Assembly (NCBI RefSeq): GCF_000425185.1
Contig: NZ_AULH01000008.1
Coordinates: forward strand, 186,001 to 250,000
DNA from: Pleomorphomonas koreensis DSM 23070
GTDB taxonomy: Bacteria > Pseudomonadota > Alphaproteobacteria > Rhizobiales > Pleomorphomonadaceae
DNA: 64,000 nucleotides
Direction of reading: 5' to 3'
The notes beneath the pieces were generated by a model. The model was not told where the DNA came from. It was given only the letters and a program-made list of their open reading frames with translations, and searched no databases. This document shows, piece by piece, positions 8,908-17,445 of this stretch. A program made the position numbers and the translations under genes. Each line of letters begins with the position of its first letter. Position 1 is the stretch's first letter.

Positions 8908-9798
8908 ATGAGCGAGAAACTGCTGGTGACCGGCGCCGCCGGCAAGCTCGGGCGAAGTGTCGTCGCCTATCTCGTCGAGGAGTTCGGCATCGATCCCGCC
9001 GATATCGTCGCCGGCACCCGCGACCCCGCCAAGCTCGATGACGTCGGCCCCGGCGGCGTCGCGGTGCGCACCGTCGACTTCGACAAGCCCGACGACCTCG
9101 CCACCGCCTTCGCCGGCATCGACCGCCTGCTGATCGTCTCCTCCGACGCCATCGGCACGCGCCTCGCCGGCCATAAGGCCGCTGTCGCCGCCGCCACGGC
9201 GGCCGGCGTCAAGGGCATCGTCTACACCTCGGCGCCCAACCCGCATGGCGCCAGCCATCCGCTGATCTTCGCCGGCGACCACGCCGGCACCGAGGCCGCC
9301 ATCTTCGAGAGTGGCCTCCCCTATCGCATCCTGCGCAACTACTGGTACCACGAGAACCTGCTCAGGACCCTGCCGCCGGTGCTGAAGAGCGGCGCCTGGT
9401 ATACCGCCGAGGCGCCCGGCACCCGCGTCGCCTACGTCGCCCGCGAGGATTGCGCCCGCGCCGCCGCCGCCGCCCTCGTCCGTCCGTGGGACCATGACAA
9501 GGCCGTCTACGACATCACCGGCGGCGAGGCCCTGACGATCGAGGAGGTGGCCGCTCTCGCCACCAAGGCGCTCGGCAAGCCGATCAACGTCGTCCACCTG
9601 TCGCCGGAGACGCTGGCCTCCGCCCTGAAGGTGGCGGGCGTGCCCGAGTTCGTCGTCGCCCTGACGCTGTCCATGGACGCCACCAACAGCGCCGGCCTGC
9701 TCTCCACCCCCTCCGACGCGGTGGAGCAACTGACCGGACGCGAGCCGCGTCCGCTCTCCGCCTTCTTCGAGGTCAACCGCGCCGCCTTCGTCGGCTGA
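8908..9798 (+). CDS. NmrA/QorB-like SDR-family oxidoreductase
   Basis: 296 residues. The N-terminal MSEKLLVTGAAGKLGR holds the NAD(P)-binding GxxGxxG motif of atypical short-chain dehydrogenases. The rest (GIDRLLIVSSDAIGTR, GIVYTSAPNPHGASHPL, LPYRILRNYWYHENLL, YDITGGEALTIEEVAAL) follows the NmrA-like/QorB quinone-reductase subgroup. There is no classical Tyr-x3-Lys pair, as usual for this subgroup. QorB-type enzymes reduce quinones with NADPH; whether this one is an enzyme or a redox sensor cannot be told. A strong hairpin follows 70 bp after the stop. Confidence 0.85.
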   Translation: MSEKLLVTGAAGKLGRSVVAYLVEEFGIDPADIVAGTRDPAKLDDVGPGGVAVRTVDFDKPDDLATAFAGIDRLLIVSSDAIGTRLAGHKAAVAAATAAGVKGIVYTSAPNPHGASHPLIFAGDHAGTEAAIFESGLPYRILRNYWYHENLLRTLPPVLKSGAWYTAEAPGTRVAYVAREDCARAAAAALVRPWDHDKAVYDITGGEALTIEEVAALATKALGKPINVVHLSPETLASALKVAGVPEFVVALTLSMDATNSAGLLSTPSDAVEQLTGREPRPLSAFFEVNRAAFVG

Positions 9799-9822
9799 GC
9801 GCCAGGAGCAATTCCAGCCAAA

Positions 9823-9907
9823 GCGGGAGCCGGTCTGGCGTCCGGAATTGCGTCCCAACAAAGAGATGGAGCATGTCCGGTGAACCGGATTTCACCGGAC
9901 ATGCTCC
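9823..9907 (+). repeat. Dispersed intergenic repeat, copy A, with perfect 17-bp hairpin
   Basis: 85 bp that recur at 46735-46819 with 74 of 85 positions identical (60 of the first 66). The last part folds into a perfect stem: 9868-9884 (GGAGCATGTCCGGTGAA) pairs with 9891-9907 around the loop CCGGAT. The element begins 25 bp after the stop of the SDR gene and has the same orientation as that gene. It resembles the family of short intergenic mosaic repeats known from rhizobia; I cannot confirm membership. Confidence 0.85.
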
Positions 9908-10096
9908 AGATTCCAAAACCAATCATCCTCGTGAAACGTGCGGATCACATTGATTCAGAGGGGTCTCCGCTGAAGCAGGAGGTTATTGGCGATGTGGCGT
10001 TCGTCGTCCTGGCTGTCGGTTTCAGCCGCAAGCCTCGACGCCGCCACCGCGTTCCGGCTCTGAAAAGGTTATACTTTTCAAACCGAGGAGATAATA

Positions 10097-10459
10097 ATGG
10101 CCGTTAAACGGATTGTCGCAAATATTTCCGCGCCGCATCCTGATGCGGCTCGGTCGTTCTACTGTGACATACTGGGCCTTGAAGCTGTCATGGATCATGG
10201 TTGGATCATTACATTTGCCGCGCCAGCGATAGATGGCAGGCCGCAGGTCAGCATTGCCAGCGAAGGAGGCTCTGGAACGGCTGTTCCTGACCTCTCTGTC
10301 GAAGTCGACAATCTCGAAGAGGTCCAGAAGCGCGTTGGCGAAGCCGGGCTGGAAATCGAATATGGCCCGGCTGACGAACCCTGGGGCGTCAGGCGCTTCT
10401 ATGTCCGCGACCCGTTCGGACGCCTTATCAACATCCTGAGCCACTCCGGCTCCGCATAG
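10097..10459 (+). CDS. VOC-superfamily (glyoxalase/bleomycin-resistance fold) protein
   Basis: 120 residues forming one VOC module: ANISAPHPDAARSFYCDILGLE at the start and FYVRDPFGRLINILSH at the end. VOC proteins use paired beta-alpha-beta-beta-beta units to bind metal and a small ligand; with a single pair of modules this one should work as a dimer. Ligand unknown. GAGGAG precedes the ATG by 6 nt. Codon use is less GC-rich at third positions than in the neighbours (for example AAA, ATT, GCA, TTT codons), and the upstream 180 bp is also AT-richer, which suggests a later arrival. Confidence 0.8.
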   Translation: MAVKRIVANISAPHPDAARSFYCDILGLEAVMDHGWIITFAAPAIDGRPQVSIASEGGSGTAVPDLSVEVDNLEEVQKRVGEAGLEIEYGPADEPWGVRRFYVRDPFGRLINILSHSGSA

Positions 10460-10491
10460 CCATGGCGGAATGAGCCTGAACCCCTGGGCAT

Positions 10492-11247
10492 TCAGGCGTC
10501 CGGATCGAACCCCTCGAACACCGGCCCGGCGCCGAAATCCTGCGCCGCCCGCCGGTCCTCCGGCGTGCGGACGGTCCAGGCGGTCAGCGGCAGATGCCAG
10601 TCGTCGCGCACCCGGCGGCTGACGTCGTTGCCGAGCAGCTGCACCCAGTAGCTGACGAACTGGAACTTCGACCAGTCACGGTGGCCGAGACCGGCCAGTT
10701 CGTCGCGGTCGACGAAGCGATAGTGATTGTAGTCCTCGGCGCTCGCCGCATCGTCGGCGACGATGCCGCGCGGCAGATCGGGCGCGATCTCCGCGAGGTC
10801 CTGGATCTGCCGCGGATCGAAGGACTCCACCACCACCGGCCCGCCGTAGCCGGCAAGCTCGCGGGCGGTGGCCGCGACGAGGTCGCGCTGGCGCTCGGCG
10901 AAGTAGCTCTTGATCTCGACGACGAGGCCGGTCCGCCCGGCGACGAGATCGAGCACCTGCCGCAGCGTCGGGATGCGATCGTCGGTGCCGATCATCGGGA
11001 TGGCCCGTAGTTCGGCCATCGTCCGGCCGGCCACCGGCCCCCGACCGGCGGTCAGCCGGTCGAGATGATCGTCATGGAACACATAGACGACGCCGTCGGC
11101 GGAGAGATGGACGTCCATCTCCATGGCAAAGCCCGCCCGCGCCGCCGCGTCGAAGGCCGAGAGCGTGTTTTCGATTCGTCCGGCCTTGTCGTCATGCAGG
11201 CCGCGGTGGGCGATCGGGCGGGCGGAGAGCCAGGAAATGTCCGTCAT
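10492..11247 (-). CDS. Glycerophosphodiester phosphodiesterase
   Basis: 251 residues with the GDPD TIM-barrel signature: AHRGLHDD (His14, Arg15), ENTLSAFDAAARAG (residues 26-39), MEMDVHLSADG (Glu43, Asp45) and VFHDDHLDRLT (His58). His14 and His58 correspond to the acid-base pair; Glu43 and Asp45 bind the metal. These enzymes split glycerophosphodiesters into glycerol 3-phosphate and an alcohol. No signal peptide is seen, so it is cytoplasmic. It starts 6 bp after ridA on the same strand, so the two form an operon. The stop is convergent with the VOC gene; a short inverted repeat GCCTGAA/TTCAGGC (10474-10497) covers the ends of both. Confidence 0.93.
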   Translation of the reverse strand: MTDISWLSARPIAHRGLHDDKAGRIENTLSAFDAAARAGFAMEMDVHLSADGVVYVFHDDHLDRLTAGRGPVAGRTMAELRAIPMIGTDDRIPTLRQVLDLVAGRTGLVVEIKSYFAERQRDLVAATARELAGYGGPVVVESFDPRQIQDLAEIAPDLPRGIVADDAASAEDYNHYRFVDRDELAGLGHRDWSKFQFVSYWVQLLGNDVSRRVRDDWHLPLTAWTVRTPEDRRAAQDFGAGPVFEGFDPDA

Positions 11248-11253
11248 CTTGCG

Positions 11254-11718
11254 TCAGGAAACCTCGATGATGGCGTCGATTTCCACCGCGACGCCGAGCG
11301 GCAGGGCGGCGACGCCGACAGCCGTGCGGCTGTGCCTGCCCTTGTCGCCCAGCACGTTAGCGAACAGATTCGACGCTCCGTTGACGACCTGCGGCTGGTC
11401 GGTGAATTCCGGCGCGGAATTGACGAAGGCGTTGAGCCGCACGACGCGGACGATGCTGTCGAGGTCGCCGACGGCCGCCTTCACCTGGGCGAGGATGTTG
11501 AGGGCGCAAAGCTCGGCCGCCTTCTGGCCGGCCGCGACGTCGACGTCGGCGCCGAGCTTGCCGGTGACGGCCGCGCCGGCCGCCGTCTTGGAGATCTGGC
11601 CGGATACGAACAGGAGGTTGCCGGTGCGGACGTAGGGCACGTAGTTGGCGACGGGGGCGATCGCCTCCGGCAGCGTCAGGCCGAGGCCGGAAAGGGCGGA
11701 TTCGACGGAACTGGTCAT
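11254..11718 (-). CDS. ridA: RidA/YjgF-family enamine/imine deaminase
   Basis: 154 residues from ATG 11718, which has GGAGA 7 nt upstream. The RidA core is clear: NLLFVSGQIS, AALNIL-like ELCALNILAQVKAAVGDLD, and the final GRHSRTAVGVAALPLGVAVEID with the substrate-carboxylate-binding arginine. The length and the longer N-terminus point to a RidA paralogue subgroup (about 150 residues) and not the archetypal 128-residue protein. RidA proteins speed the breakdown of reactive enamines made by PLP enzymes. First gene of a two-gene operon with the GDPD gene; divergent from eipB. Confidence 0.9.
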   Translation of the reverse strand: MTSSVESALSGLGLTLPEAIAPVANYVPYVRTGNLLFVSGQISKTAAGAAVTGKLGADVDVAAGQKAAELCALNILAQVKAAVGDLDSIVRVVRLNAFVNSAPEFTDQPQVVNGASNLFANVLGDKGRHSRTAVGVAALPLGVAVEIDAIIEVS

Positions 11719-11905
11719 GGGAAATCTCCGAAAATGGGAGTTGGAGTCTTGCCCCATCGCGCCGACGAGCGCAACTCGGCGGCCCATCCGGCACGCCGCT
11801 TCCCGCTGCGATCGCTTGATGTTTCCGCAAGGATACGTGCTATCCTCCGGCCATTCATCCGGATACTCCAACCGTTTCCGTGACGACGCGCCGGGGAGCC
11901 CTACA

Positions 11906-12892
11906 ATGAACCCGCTTTTCCGATCGGCGACGATCGCCTGTGCCGTCTCGGCGCTGATCGACCCGGCGCTGGCCGGCGGCCTGGTGCCGCACCGCGTCGC
12001 CTACGACCTCGCCCTCGAAAAGAACGCCCAGATCAGCGACGCCGCCGTCGATATGAAGGGGCGCATGGTCTACGAGTTCACCGGCAACGCCTGCGAGGGC
12101 TACAAGTCGGCCTTCCGGTTCGTGCTGGAGACCGGCGACGGCGAGGGCAACGCGGCGGTCACCGACCTGCGCAACAGCAATGTCGAAAGCGGTGACGGCA
12201 ACAGCTTCGACTTCAGCTCGCAGACCTTTGTCAACGAGGTGCAGACCCAGGACGTCAAGGGCACCGCCCTCCGCGACGGCGAGAAGGTCGACGTCAAGCT
12301 GAAGCTCACCGAGGACACCGGCTTCACCATCGACAAGCCGGTGATCTTCCCGACCGCCCAGCTCCTCAAGACCATCGCCGAGGCGGAAAAGGGCACCACG
12401 GTATTCTCCGACGACGTCTACGACGGCTCGGACGGCGGCCAGCACGTCTTCCACACCTCCACCGCCATCGGCATGGCGCGCGCCACGCCGCCCGACACCA
12501 GCGAGAAGCCGATCGGCGATCTCCGCCGCTGGCCGGTCACCGTTTCCTATTTCGGCGGCGAGATTGGCGGCGACCAGCCGCCGGACTACTCGATTTCCTT
12601 CGACCTCTGGGAGAACGGCGTCTCTTCGCGCATGCGGCTCGATTACGGCGACTTCGTCCTCAGCGGCAAGATCGTCCATTTCGAGTTCCTGCCGACGACG
12701 CCCTGCGACCAGCCGCCAGTCGAGGCCGGAAAGGCCGCGGCGCCGGAAACGCCGGCGTTGCCCGACGCGGCAACCAATGAGGCGCCGGCCGCCCCCGGTG
12801 CCGCGCCGGAGATGCCGCCGCCGCCCGGTGCGACGCCGGCAACCCCTGACGCGAAGCCCGACGCGGCGCCCGACGAAACGCCCGCCAACTGA
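11906..12892 (+). CDS. eipB: EipB-type cell-envelope integrity protein (DUF1849)
   Basis: 328 residues from ATG 11906, preceded by GGGGAG. A signal peptide (residues 1-23, ending ALAGG) leads to the DUF1849 domain: GLVPHRVAYDLALEK, GRMVYEFTGNACEGY and GKIVHFEFLPTTPCDQ. In Brucella, EipB is a periplasmic spiral beta-sheet protein needed for envelope integrity and has a conserved disulfide; here Cys63 and Cys267 are placed to form it. Residues 271-328 are an added tail rich in Pro, Ala and acidic residues, probably disordered. The gene is divergent from ridA. Confidence 0.9.
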   Translation: MNPLFRSATIACAVSALIDPALAGGLVPHRVAYDLALEKNAQISDAAVDMKGRMVYEFTGNACEGYKSAFRFVLETGDGEGNAAVTDLRNSNVESGDGNSFDFSSQTFVNEVQTQDVKGTALRDGEKVDVKLKLTEDTGFTIDKPVIFPTAQLLKTIAEAEKGTTVFSDDVYDGSDGGQHVFHTSTAIGMARATPPDTSEKPIGDLRRWPVTVSYFGGEIGGDQPPDYSISFDLWENGVSSRMRLDYGDFVLSGKIVHFEFLPTTPCDQPPVEAGKAAAPETPALPDAATNEAPAAPGAAPEMPPPPGATPATPDAKPDAAPDETPAN

Positions 12893-12896
12893 CGCC

Positions 12897-14138
12897 TCAC
12901 GCCGCCATCCGCCGCGCCTGCCGCAGGAACAGGGCGAGCGCGGCGAGCATCAGGGCGGCGGCGATGAAGTACGAGACGTCCGGACTGCGAACCGGCGCCG
13001 CCTCCGACAGGAAGTAGGCGAAGGCCTGGGTGTAGAAGATGGCGCCGATCAGCATGGCGATGTTCATCAGCGCCGAGATGCCGCCCTGAAGGGCTCCCTG
13101 CGTGTCCTCGGGCACCGCCTTCGACATCAGCGCCGACAGCATGGGATGGGCGAATCCCTCGACGGCGTTGATCACCAGCATCGCCACCACGACGGCGGTG
13201 GTCGGCGACAGCGCGAAGCCGATGCAGGTGGCCGCGGCACCGGCAATGCCCACGGCCGCCATCCGCCGCTCGCCCCAGCGAGCAACCGCCGGGCCGGTGC
13301 CGAATCCCTGTAGCAGCGCCACGGCGAGGCCGGAGGCGGCCAGCGTCAGTCCGACCGTGGTGGCCGACCAATTGTATTTGGCCATGCCCCAGAAGGACCA
13401 GACCGCTGGGTAGACCGAGGTTCCGAAGAAGAACACCGTCAGCACCAGCGCGTAGGGCAGCACGCCGGGATAGCGGGCGAACACGGCCAGCACGCCGAGC
13501 GGATTGGCCTCGCGCCAGCGGAAGGCACGGCGGCTGTCGCGCGGCAAGGTCTCCGGCAAGGCCAGGAGGCCGAACAGGAAGTTGGCGCTGGCCAGCGCGG
13601 CGGCACTCCAGAACGGCACGCGGGTCCCGAACTCGCCGAGCAGACCGCCGATCGCCGGCCCCAGCACGAAACCGAGCCCGAAGGCGGCCGTCATGCGGCC
13701 GAAGGCGCGGGCGCGATTCTCCGGCGCGCTGACGTCGGCGAGGCAGGCGCCGGCGATGACATGCGACGAGCCGCAGACGCCGGCGATCAGCCGGCCGACG
13801 AACAGCCAAAGCACGGTCGGCGCCAGCGCCTGCACGACATAGTCGACCGCCAGACCGGCGATGGCGATCAGCAGCAGCGGCCGCCGGCCGAAGCGATCGG
13901 ACAGTGCGCCGGCCAGCGGCGCGAACATGAACTGCGCCAGGCTGAAGGCGGCGAACAGCCAGCCGCCGATACGGGCCGCCTCGTCGAGCCCGGTGTGTCC
14001 CACCTCCTCGATCAGTCGCGGCAGCACCGGGATGATCAGCCCGAATCCGACCACATCGAGGAACACGGCGACCAGCGCGAAGGCGGTGGCCCGGCGCGCC
14101 CCGGCGGCCGTGACGAAGGCGGGACGATCGGCGGTCAT
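12897..14138 (-). CDS. TetA/TCR-like MFS efflux transporter
   Basis: 413 residues from ATG 14138; GGAG lies about 10 nt upstream. Twelve helices are predicted. The first helix has FLDVVGFGLIIPVLPRLI, matching the tetracycline-antiporter family, and the loop after helix 2 has LSDRFGRRPLLL (motif A). Motif C is seen as GLGFVLGPAIGGLLGEFG. The close match to the TCR/Tet group does not prove tetracycline export; many such proteins in environmental bacteria have unknown substrates. The stop is 4 bp from that of the convergent eipB gene. Confidence 0.87.
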   Translation of the reverse strand: MTADRPAFVTAAGARRATAFALVAVFLDVVGFGLIIPVLPRLIEEVGHTGLDEAARIGGWLFAAFSLAQFMFAPLAGALSDRFGRRPLLLIAIAGLAVDYVVQALAPTVLWLFVGRLIAGVCGSSHVIAGACLADVSAPENRARAFGRMTAAFGLGFVLGPAIGGLLGEFGTRVPFWSAAALASANFLFGLLALPETLPRDSRRAFRWREANPLGVLAVFARYPGVLPYALVLTVFFFGTSVYPAVWSFWGMAKYNWSATTVGLTLAASGLAVALLQGFGTGPAVARWGERRMAAVGIAGAAATCIGFALSPTTAVVVAMLVINAVEGFAHPMLSALMSKAVPEDTQGALQGGISALMNIAMLIGAIFYTQAFAYFLSEAAPVRSPDVSYFIAAALMLAALALFLRQARRMAA

Positions 14139-14224
14139 CGGCAGGAGTCTCCGGAGTGGGAGGCGGACTGTAAACCGTGCTGCGTCAGAACCTGTCGGCA
14201 GCGATGCCCTCAGGCCCGAAACGC

Positions 14225-14250
14225 AAAAAGGCACCCGAAACGGGTGCCTC
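14225..14250 (-). terminator. Intrinsic terminator of rpmG
   Basis: On the minus strand AGGCACCCG, loop TTT, CGGGTGCCT is followed directly by T5. The 9-bp GC-rich stem plus T-run is a textbook Rho-independent terminator. It lies 55 bp after the rpmG stop and before the start of the TetA-like gene. Confidence 0.9.
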
Positions 14251-14304
14251 CTGCGGAAAGCCGTAGAGGCCGGGCGCCTTGAGGCGTGTCCGGCCGGAAC
14301 CGGA

Positions 14305-14472
14305 TCACTTGATCTTGGATTCCTTGAACTCGACGTGCTTGCGCGCGACCGGATCGTACTTGGTCTTGGTCATCTTCTCGGTCATCGTGCGCGAGTTCTT
14401 CTTGGTGACGTAGAAGTACCCGGTGTCGGCGGTCGAGACGAGCCGGATCTTGATGGTCGTTGCCTTGGCCAT
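14305..14472 (-). CDS. rpmG: 50S ribosomal protein L33
   Basis: 55 residues: [51 protein letters not shown]. This is the zinc-free (C-minus) L33 form, since no CxxC pairs are present, as usual in proteobacteria. It is a small protein of the large ribosomal subunit near the E site. The gene is monocistronic: it has its own promoter (14558-14585) and a strong terminator. It is hidden as the tail of a longer meaningless reading frame; the ATG at 14472 with AGGGAA upstream is the real start. Confidence 0.97.
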   Translation of the reverse strand: MAKATTIKIRLVSTADTGYFYVTKKNSRTMTEKMTKTKYDPVARKHVEFKESKIK

Positions 14473-14557
14473 GGCATCCGATTCCCTATGCTTGTTGACG
14501 GTGGACAGCCAAAGCGGCTGGACGCCTCCCGCGGGAAGCGTCTTTCGTTCGGCGGGC

Positions 14558-14585
14558 ACCCTAGTCGAAAGCGCCTGAAAGTCAA
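14558..14585 (-). promoter_or_regulatory. Probable housekeeping-sigma promoter of rpmG
   Basis: On the minus strand TTGACT (14580-14585) and TAGGGT (14558-14563) are separated by 16 bp, and lie about 86 bp upstream of the rpmG ATG. The -35 box matches the consensus in 5 of 6 positions; the -10 box is weaker, as is common in GC-rich alphaproteobacteria. Confidence 0.55.
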
Positions 14586-14594
14586 GACGACAAG

Positions 14595-15791
14595 TCAGTT
14601 CGACAGGGGCTGTTTGCCGACATCCGGCGCCGGCACCGCACGGATGCGCCGGGCCGCGAAAGCCGCGTAGCCGGCGAGGATCGCCACCGTCACCACCACC
14701 AGCCCCTGCGGCCCCATCGCGTCCATGCCGACGCCGGTAAGTCCCGGCCCCACCAGCATGCCGGCCGAGTACATGAACACGAAGGCGGCGTTGGCCGAGG
14801 CGAGATCGGCGCCGGACAGGCGGGCGCCGAGATGGGTCAATCCCACCGCGTAGAGGCCGGATACCAGGCCGCCCCACAGGCCGATCACCGGCATCAGCAG
14901 CCGCCAGTCCGACGACACCGCCGCCGTCGCCAGGGCCGACGCGATACCGCCCAGCGCGACGTAGAGCAGCAGGCGCCGCCGGTCCATGCGGTCGGACAGC
15001 ATGCCGAGCGGCAGCTGCGCCACGATGTTGCCGAGCGCCGCCGCCATCACCAGGAGCGCCGCCACCTGCTCGCTGTAGCCGAGCCGCAGGCCATAGACCG
15101 GCGAGAAGCTCATCACCGACGATTCGACGGCGCCGACCGTGAAGGCGGCCAGCGTCGCCAGCGGCACCACAGTGAGGAAATGCAGGAAGTTGCCGCCGGT
15201 CCCCTCGTGCATCGGCGGATCGGCCTTGAAGCCGGCGATGATCGGCAGGATGGAGAGGGCCATCAGCCCGGTGCCGATGGCGAACGGCAGCCAGCCCTCC
15301 GAGCCGACGACGCTGAGAATCGCCGGCCCGGCCGCGAAGCCGACGGACAGGATGGTGGCGTAGACGCCCATCACGAAGCCGCGTTTTGCGGCCGGCGCCA
15401 GGGCGTTGATCCAGAATTCCGAGACGATGAACGCCGTGTTGAGGCAGAGCGAGAAGATGAAGCGCAGCACGAACCAGACGGCGATCGAATCGAAGAGGTA
15501 GAACAGCGGGAAGGTCGCCGTGCCCAGCACCACCGCCATCAGCAACACCCAGGCGGCGCCGAAGCGGCGCGTCAGCACCGGCACGAAGGGCGTGCTGAGC
15601 AGGGCGGCGACGCCGGCCGCCACCGTCACCAGGCCGATCACCGAGCCGGAATGGCCGCGCTGCTCCAGGATGACCGCCAGGAGCGGCATGCCGAGCGACA
15701 GCGACGTGCCGACCGCCGAGATGGCGCCGATGGCGGCGGCGAGGCCGGCGAGGCGGCGGCGGTCGAAACCATCGGAAGCGGGAGGCGTCAT
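14595..15791 (-). CDS. MFS transporter
   Basis: 398 residues from ATG 15791, with AAAGGA upstream; the reading extends 15 codons further without a better site. About twelve helices in two halves, with a motif-A-like loop in each half ([11 protein letters not shown] and [14 protein letters not shown]). It belongs to the YcaD/UcpA-like sugar-phosphate or small-molecule MFS group by overall look; I cannot assign a substrate. It ends 10 bp before the rpmG -35 region, and starts 61 bp after the stop of the FAD monooxygenase gene on the same strand. Confidence 0.85.
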   Translation of the reverse strand: MTPPASDGFDRRRLAGLAAAIGAISAVGTSLSLGMPLLAVILEQRGHSGSVIGLVTVAAGVAALLSTPFVPVLTRRFGAAWVLLMAVVLGTATFPLFYLFDSIAVWFVLRFIFSLCLNTAFIVSEFWINALAPAAKRGFVMGVYATILSVGFAAGPAILSVVGSEGWLPFAIGTGLMALSILPIIAGFKADPPMHEGTGGNFLHFLTVVPLATLAAFTVGAVESSVMSFSPVYGLRLGYSEQVAALLVMAAALGNIVAQLPLGMLSDRMDRRRLLLYVALGGIASALATAAVSSDWRLLMPVIGLWGGLVSGLYAVGLTHLGARLSGADLASANAAFVFMYSAGMLVGPGLTGVGMDAMGPQGLVVVTVAILAGYAAFAARRIRAVPAPDVGKQPLSN

Positions 15792-15852
15792 GGCCGGTCC
15801 TTTCGAAAGCCTGGCGGAGCGAGTCTGACATTCCAATGTCGGAACCGAACCG

Positions 15853-17052
15853 CTAGCCTTCTGGCGGACGCCAGCCGTAAATCCAGTCCATGCCGGCGAT
15901 CAGCCGCTCCGCGCCGAGTGCCCGCATGCCGAGATTGCGCGCCTTGGCCGCCGCGCCGCCGAGATGATAGATGCGGCCGTTGCGCCGGGCGGCGGCGGCC
16001 ACCTTGTCGGTGCGCGCCTTGCGCCCCTCGGCGAAACCCGAGAGCCGCTCCTCGACGTCGCCGCCGGTGCCGGAGGCCAGCACGCCCGACAGTACCCGCG
16101 CGTCCTCGATGGCCATGGCGGCGCCCTGCGCCACGAAGGGCGGCATGCCATGCACGGCGTCGCCGATCAGCACCGCCCGGCCGCGCGTCCACGGCGTGTC
16201 GCGCGGCGCCTCGCAAAGCGCCCATTTCCGCCAGCTTTCCGGCATGGCGATCAGCTTGCGCACCGGTTCCGGCCAACGCGCGAAGGCGGCCCGGATCTGT
16301 TCGGGATCGCCCGGCACGTCCCAACCGTCGTCGTTCCAGACATCGTCGATGGCGGCGACGAGGTTGATCTCGCGACCGGCGTCGATGGCGTAGTGAACGA
16401 GATGGGCATGCCGGCCGAGCCACAGGCCGGTCTCGTTGTGCCGGAAGGACTGGGCGACGAAGCCCTCGGCCTTGAAGGTGGCCCGCCAGGCGGTGCGGCC
16501 GGTGTAGACGGCCGGGCGGCCGCCCATCACCTTCTCGCGCACCATGGAGCGAACGCCGTCGGCGCCCACCAGCACGCCGCCGCGGAATTCGACCGGCTGG
16601 CCCGCCTCGCGGCCGGCGACCGTCACCCCGGCCTCGTCCTCCTGCAGACTGTCGATGTCGACACCGAGATGCAGGCTGACGCGCGGCTCCTGCTCGACGG
16701 CGGCCAGCAGCGTCCCCTGAAGATCGGCGCGGTGAATGACGATATAGGGCGCACCGTAGCGCTCGACCATCGCCTCGCCGAGCGGCAGGCGCAGGATGAG
16801 ACGGCCGCTTGCCCCGTCGCGGATGGCGATCGCCTCCGGCCGGATGCCCGTCGCGTCGAGCGCCGAGCCGAGTCCGAGATGAAACAGGATCGCCGAGGCG
16901 TTGGGCGACAGTTGCAGGCCGGCGCCGACTTCCCTCAGCTCCTGCGCCCGGTCGATCACCGTGACCCGCACGCCGGCGCGCGCCAGGCACAGGGACAGCG
17001 TGAGGCCGGCTATTCCGGCCCCGACCACCACCACCGGCAAGTGATCCGGCAT
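15853..17052 (-). CDS. FAD-dependent aromatic-ring monooxygenase (salicylate-hydroxylase-like)
   Basis: 399 residues of the class A flavoprotein monooxygenase fold. The dinucleotide-binding GxGxxG is at residues 11-16 (VVGAGIAGLTLSLCLA); the DG fingerprint appears as VLVGADGVRSMVRE; the GD motif is RGRAVLIGDAVHGMPP. Closest well-known relatives are salicylate 1-monooxygenase and related hydroxylases, and the 2-polyprenyl-6-methoxyphenol hydroxylase UbiH group. It has no CoQ-specific context here. It follows the zinc-finger gene by 22 bp, suggesting co-transcription. The substrate is not known. Confidence 0.88.
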   Translation of the reverse strand: MPDHLPVVVVGAGIAGLTLSLCLARAGVRVTVIDRAQELREVGAGLQLSPNASAILFHLGLGSALDATGIRPEAIAIRDGASGRLILRLPLGEAMVERYGAPYIVIHRADLQGTLLAAVEQEPRVSLHLGVDIDSLQEDEAGVTVAGREAGQPVEFRGGVLVGADGVRSMVREKVMGGRPAVYTGRTAWRATFKAEGFVAQSFRHNETGLWLGRHAHLVHYAIDAGREINLVAAIDDVWNDDGWDVPGDPEQIRAAFARWPEPVRKLIAMPESWRKWALCEAPRDTPWTRGRAVLIGDAVHGMPPFVAQGAAMAIEDARVLSGVLASGTGGDVEERLSGFAEGRKARTDKVAAAARRNGRIYHLGGAAAKARNLGMRALGAERLIAGMDWIYGWRPPEG

Positions 17053-17074
17053 AGCTCCATCCTTGGCGTGGGAA

Positions 17075-17320
17075 TCAGGCCGCCTGCGGCCGCCACGCGG
17101 CGTCCTTGGGTTCCGATTCGGTCGCCTTCAGCGACGGATCGTAGCGATAGGCGGTCGAGCAATAGGCGCAGACGACCTCCGTCTCGTCTCCCATTTCCAG
17201 GAAGATGTGCGGATGGTCGAAGGGCGGCCTGGCGCCGATGCACATGAATTCCTTCGCGCCAATCCGGATGGTCGCCACGCCGGCGTCATTGGCGAAATGA
17301 GGAATGAAAGCGTCCGCCAT
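17075..17320 (-). CDS. Small zinc-finger protein (CHCC, NDUFS6-like)
   Basis: 81 residues from ATG 17320; the N-terminal extension to 17371 lacks support. The pfam zf-CHCC pattern is complete: IGAKEFMCIGARPPFDHPHIFLE supplies Cys and His, and VVCAYCSTAYRYD supplies CxxC. This is the same module as in the mitochondrial complex I accessory subunit NDUFS6, and alphaproteobacteria such as Paracoccus carry a homologue in complex I. A role in complex I is possible by homology. It precedes the FAD monooxygenase by 22 bp and is divergent from the hydrolase gene. Confidence 0.88.
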   Translation of the reverse strand: MADAFIPHFANDAGVATIRIGAKEFMCIGARPPFDHPHIFLEMGDETEVVCAYCSTAYRYDPSLKATESEPKDAAWRPQAA

Positions 17321-17445
17321 GCACGATACCCTTGTTGAAATCCGCGACTTCGGCAAGCATACCGGCAACATAACGGCAAGAACAGTCCCTTTGCGGCAAA
17401 AGCCAGGGACTTCGACGGACCACCGCCCGACGAGGGAAACGCGAC

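Noticed and set aside
9880-10107. 75-codon plus-strand frame between the SDR and VOC genes
   Set aside because: It starts inside the repeat hairpin, has no ribosome site and overlaps the VOC start out of frame.
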